From NCBI RefSeq assembly GCF_049933045.1, contig NZ_CP187926.1:3472001-3536000 (forward strand): 64,000 nt of DNA, read 5' to 3'. Below the pieces are notes generated by a model. That model did not search any database, was not told where the DNA came from, and saw nothing but the letters and a program-made list of their open reading frames with translations. Position numbers and translations under genes: made by a program. The DNA is from Pseudocolwellia sp049933045. GTDB taxonomy: Bacteria > Pseudomonadota > Gammaproteobacteria > Enterobacterales > Alteromonadaceae. Of the stretch, positions 62,796-64,000 are shown piece by piece (within the stretch, counting starts at the first letter, position 1; each line of letters begins with the position of its first letter).

Positions 62796-64000
62796 ATGAG
62801 TAAAACAAAAACTGCATTTAAAGTGCTGGGCGCTACAGTCGGTGTATGCATCGTCGTAGCGGGTGCGCTTTACTTACAAGATACTCGCTTTTGGGATCGC
62901 TATTACCTTATTGCTACTAATAAAGGTGTATTGCCACAATCAGGCTGGGAAGATTCAGAATATACAGTTAATGGAGGGCAACACTCTCTTTTAAGGCTAA
63001 CTAAACCTGATGAACGTACTATTTCAGCTGATGCACTTACAGATGTTATTGATTATGCAGCCGCAAGAAAATCAACATCATTATTAGTTTGGCACCGTGG
63101 TAAATTACAAACCAGAGAACATTTTCAAGACTACACACCTGAATCGCTAATTATTGGTAAAAGTATGGCGAAGATGGTTGTAAGTATTGTGATTGGTCGT
63201 GCAATAAAAGACGGATACATCGATAACTTAGATGAACCTGCTTCAAACTATATAACCGAATGGCAAGGTACTGAGAAAGCGACAATTACTATACGTAACA
63301 TGTTGCATATGGCTGCAGGGTTTGAACCTTTCTATACCTTAGATATGAGCCCATTTAGTAATTTTACTCGCTCATATCTCGCTGGTAAAAATGAAGGTGT
63401 AATGATTAATGGTTACGAGCTTATTAATGAGCCAGGCACCGTATATGACTACAGCCAAGTAGTATCGGATCTTCTTGGCTTGATCTTAGAACGTGCAACA
63501 AAACAACCTTATGGTGAGTATTTATCTCAATCGCTCATCGTTCCTTTAGAAGCGCAAGGTGGTCAAGTGATGATGAACCGCCCTGAAGGTCTAGCTCATA
63601 CAGGTTGTTGTTTATTACTTCCTTCAGAAAGCTGGTTGCGTATTGGCATAATGTTAGCTAATCAAGGTGTTGTGAATAATGTGTCTTTATTTCCTGACAA
63701 TTGGATGAAAGATTATTTAGAGCCATCTCCAGCTAACCCTGCGATGGGACTACACATTTGGTTAGGCGAACCTTACCTACCAACACGTTCATGGACTGAA
63801 GTAGGAACACCTACAAAGTTTGGTGTTATTCATAGCGAACCCTACTTAGCTTCTGACTTATTCTTGTTTGATGGCAGTGGTAACCAAGTGGTTTATATCA
63901 TACCTTCGCTAGAGTTGGTGATTGTACGTACCGGTGGCTTCTCTTGGGCTCCAGGTAAAGAGTGGGATAATTCATATATACCCAATACAATCATTAGAGG
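62796..64000 (+). CDS. Second serine hydrolase (beta-lactamase/NylB-like), cut by the window edge
   Basis: 401 residues visible, no stop before the edge. Starts with an ATG two bases after the cytochrome gene stop. One N-terminal helix (about 9-28), then the same fold as domain 1 of the 59458 protein: SxxK in IGKSMAKMVVSIVIG, YxQ-type VYDYSQVVSDLLGL and HSEPYLASDLFLFDGSGNQV, close to HSEPYLADDVIFFDGFGGQR of the first. The two are paralogues. In place of Asn in the YxN motif it has Ser (YDYSQ or YSQ), typical of the wider esterase branch. Whether it also has an alpha/beta hydrolase domain cannot be seen. Confidence 0.83.
   Translation, partial: MSKTKTAFKVLGATVGVCIVVAGALYLQDTRFWDRYYLIATNKGVLPQSGWEDSEYTVNGGQHSLLRLTKPDERTISADALTDVIDYAAARKSTSLLVWHRGKLQTREHFQDYTPESLIIGKSMAKMVVSIVIGRAIKDGYIDNLDEPASNYITEWQGTEKATITIRNMLHMAAGFEPFYTLDMSPFSNFTRSYLAGKNEGVMINGYELINEPGTVYDYSQVVSDLLGLILERATKQPYGEYLSQSLIVPLEAQGGQVMMNRPEGLAHTGCCLLLPSESWLRIGIMLANQGVVNNVSLFPDNWMKDYLEPSPANPAMGLHIWLGEPYLPTRSWTEVGTPTKFGVIHSEPYLASDLFLFDGSGNQVVYIIPSLELVIVRTGGFSWAPGKEWDNSYIPNTIIR

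Noticed and set aside
1..64000. CRISPR arrays, tRNA or rRNA genes, prophage or integrase genes
   Set aside because: No evenly spaced direct repeats, no tRNA-like TTCRANNC arms with acceptor stems, no phage or recombinase proteins were found by reading both strands.

Overview
The window looks like a chromosomal segment of an AT-rich marine gammaproteobacterium of the Alteromonadales, most likely near Colwellia or Thalassotalea. This rests on family resemblance and gene order (bioH/comF/nfuA, rph-pyrE, ctaCDGE-surf1-ctaA-ctaB-sco, a lexA with two SOS boxes), not on a database search. No rRNA, tRNA, CRISPR array, prophage or complete insertion sequence was seen.

Region 1 (1-18.8 kb) is an exopolysaccharide locus of the type that usually accompanies exosortase A (XrtA). 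Two arms diverge from about 12.9 kb. The left arm (minus strand) holds an EpsB/WcaJ-like initiating sugar transferase, three GT4 and two GT2 glycosyltransferases, a serine-acetyltransferase-like enzyme, an unrecognised HxHH-containing membrane protein, a NodB-like deacetylase, a PaaK/CapK-like adenylate-forming enzyme, a Wzx-like flippase split in two by a frame change, and a truncated acyltransferase at the edge. The right arm holds a Wza-like lipoprotein, a Wzz-like co-polymerase, a BY-kinase-like ATPase, an outer-membrane beta-barrel and an ExeA-like ATPase, and ends at a strong terminator. No exosortase or polymerase gene is in the window.

Region 2 (18.9-42.4 kb) is mostly housekeeping with accessory insertions: LETM1-like protein, thioredoxin, an MltA-like protein, bolA, a D-cysteine desulfhydrase-like enzyme, a giant DUF748 protein with internal repeats, yicC, rph-pyrE, bioH, comF and nfuA. 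Between yicC and rph sit a broken DM13 fragment, a YfiR-domain histidine kinase with no recognisable phospho-acceptor histidine, and a lipoprotein-like truncated haemoglobin. Between comF and nfuA sit a VOC protein and an M14 peptidase broken by a frameshift.

Region 3 (42.7-52.9 kb) is an aa3-type cytochrome c oxidase and haem A assembly cluster, whose subunit II carries two near-identical cytochrome c domains, followed by lexA.

Region 4 (53-64 kb) is an accessory island: Tat-exported DUF1838 and M24-fold proteins diverge from a TonB-dependent receptor, a serine hydrolase fused to an alpha/beta hydrolase, a cytochrome b561-like/cytochrome c fusion and a second serine hydrolase cut by the window edge. 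It may import and hydrolyse an unknown substrate.

The strongest non-genic signal is a family of four non-autonomous elements (about 193-229 bp) with ends AACCTGAACTCGG and perfect 4-bp target duplications. Three share one quasi-palindromic core and one has a different core. Three of the four lie at gene junctions in Region 4; the fourth supplies the stop codon of the sco gene.
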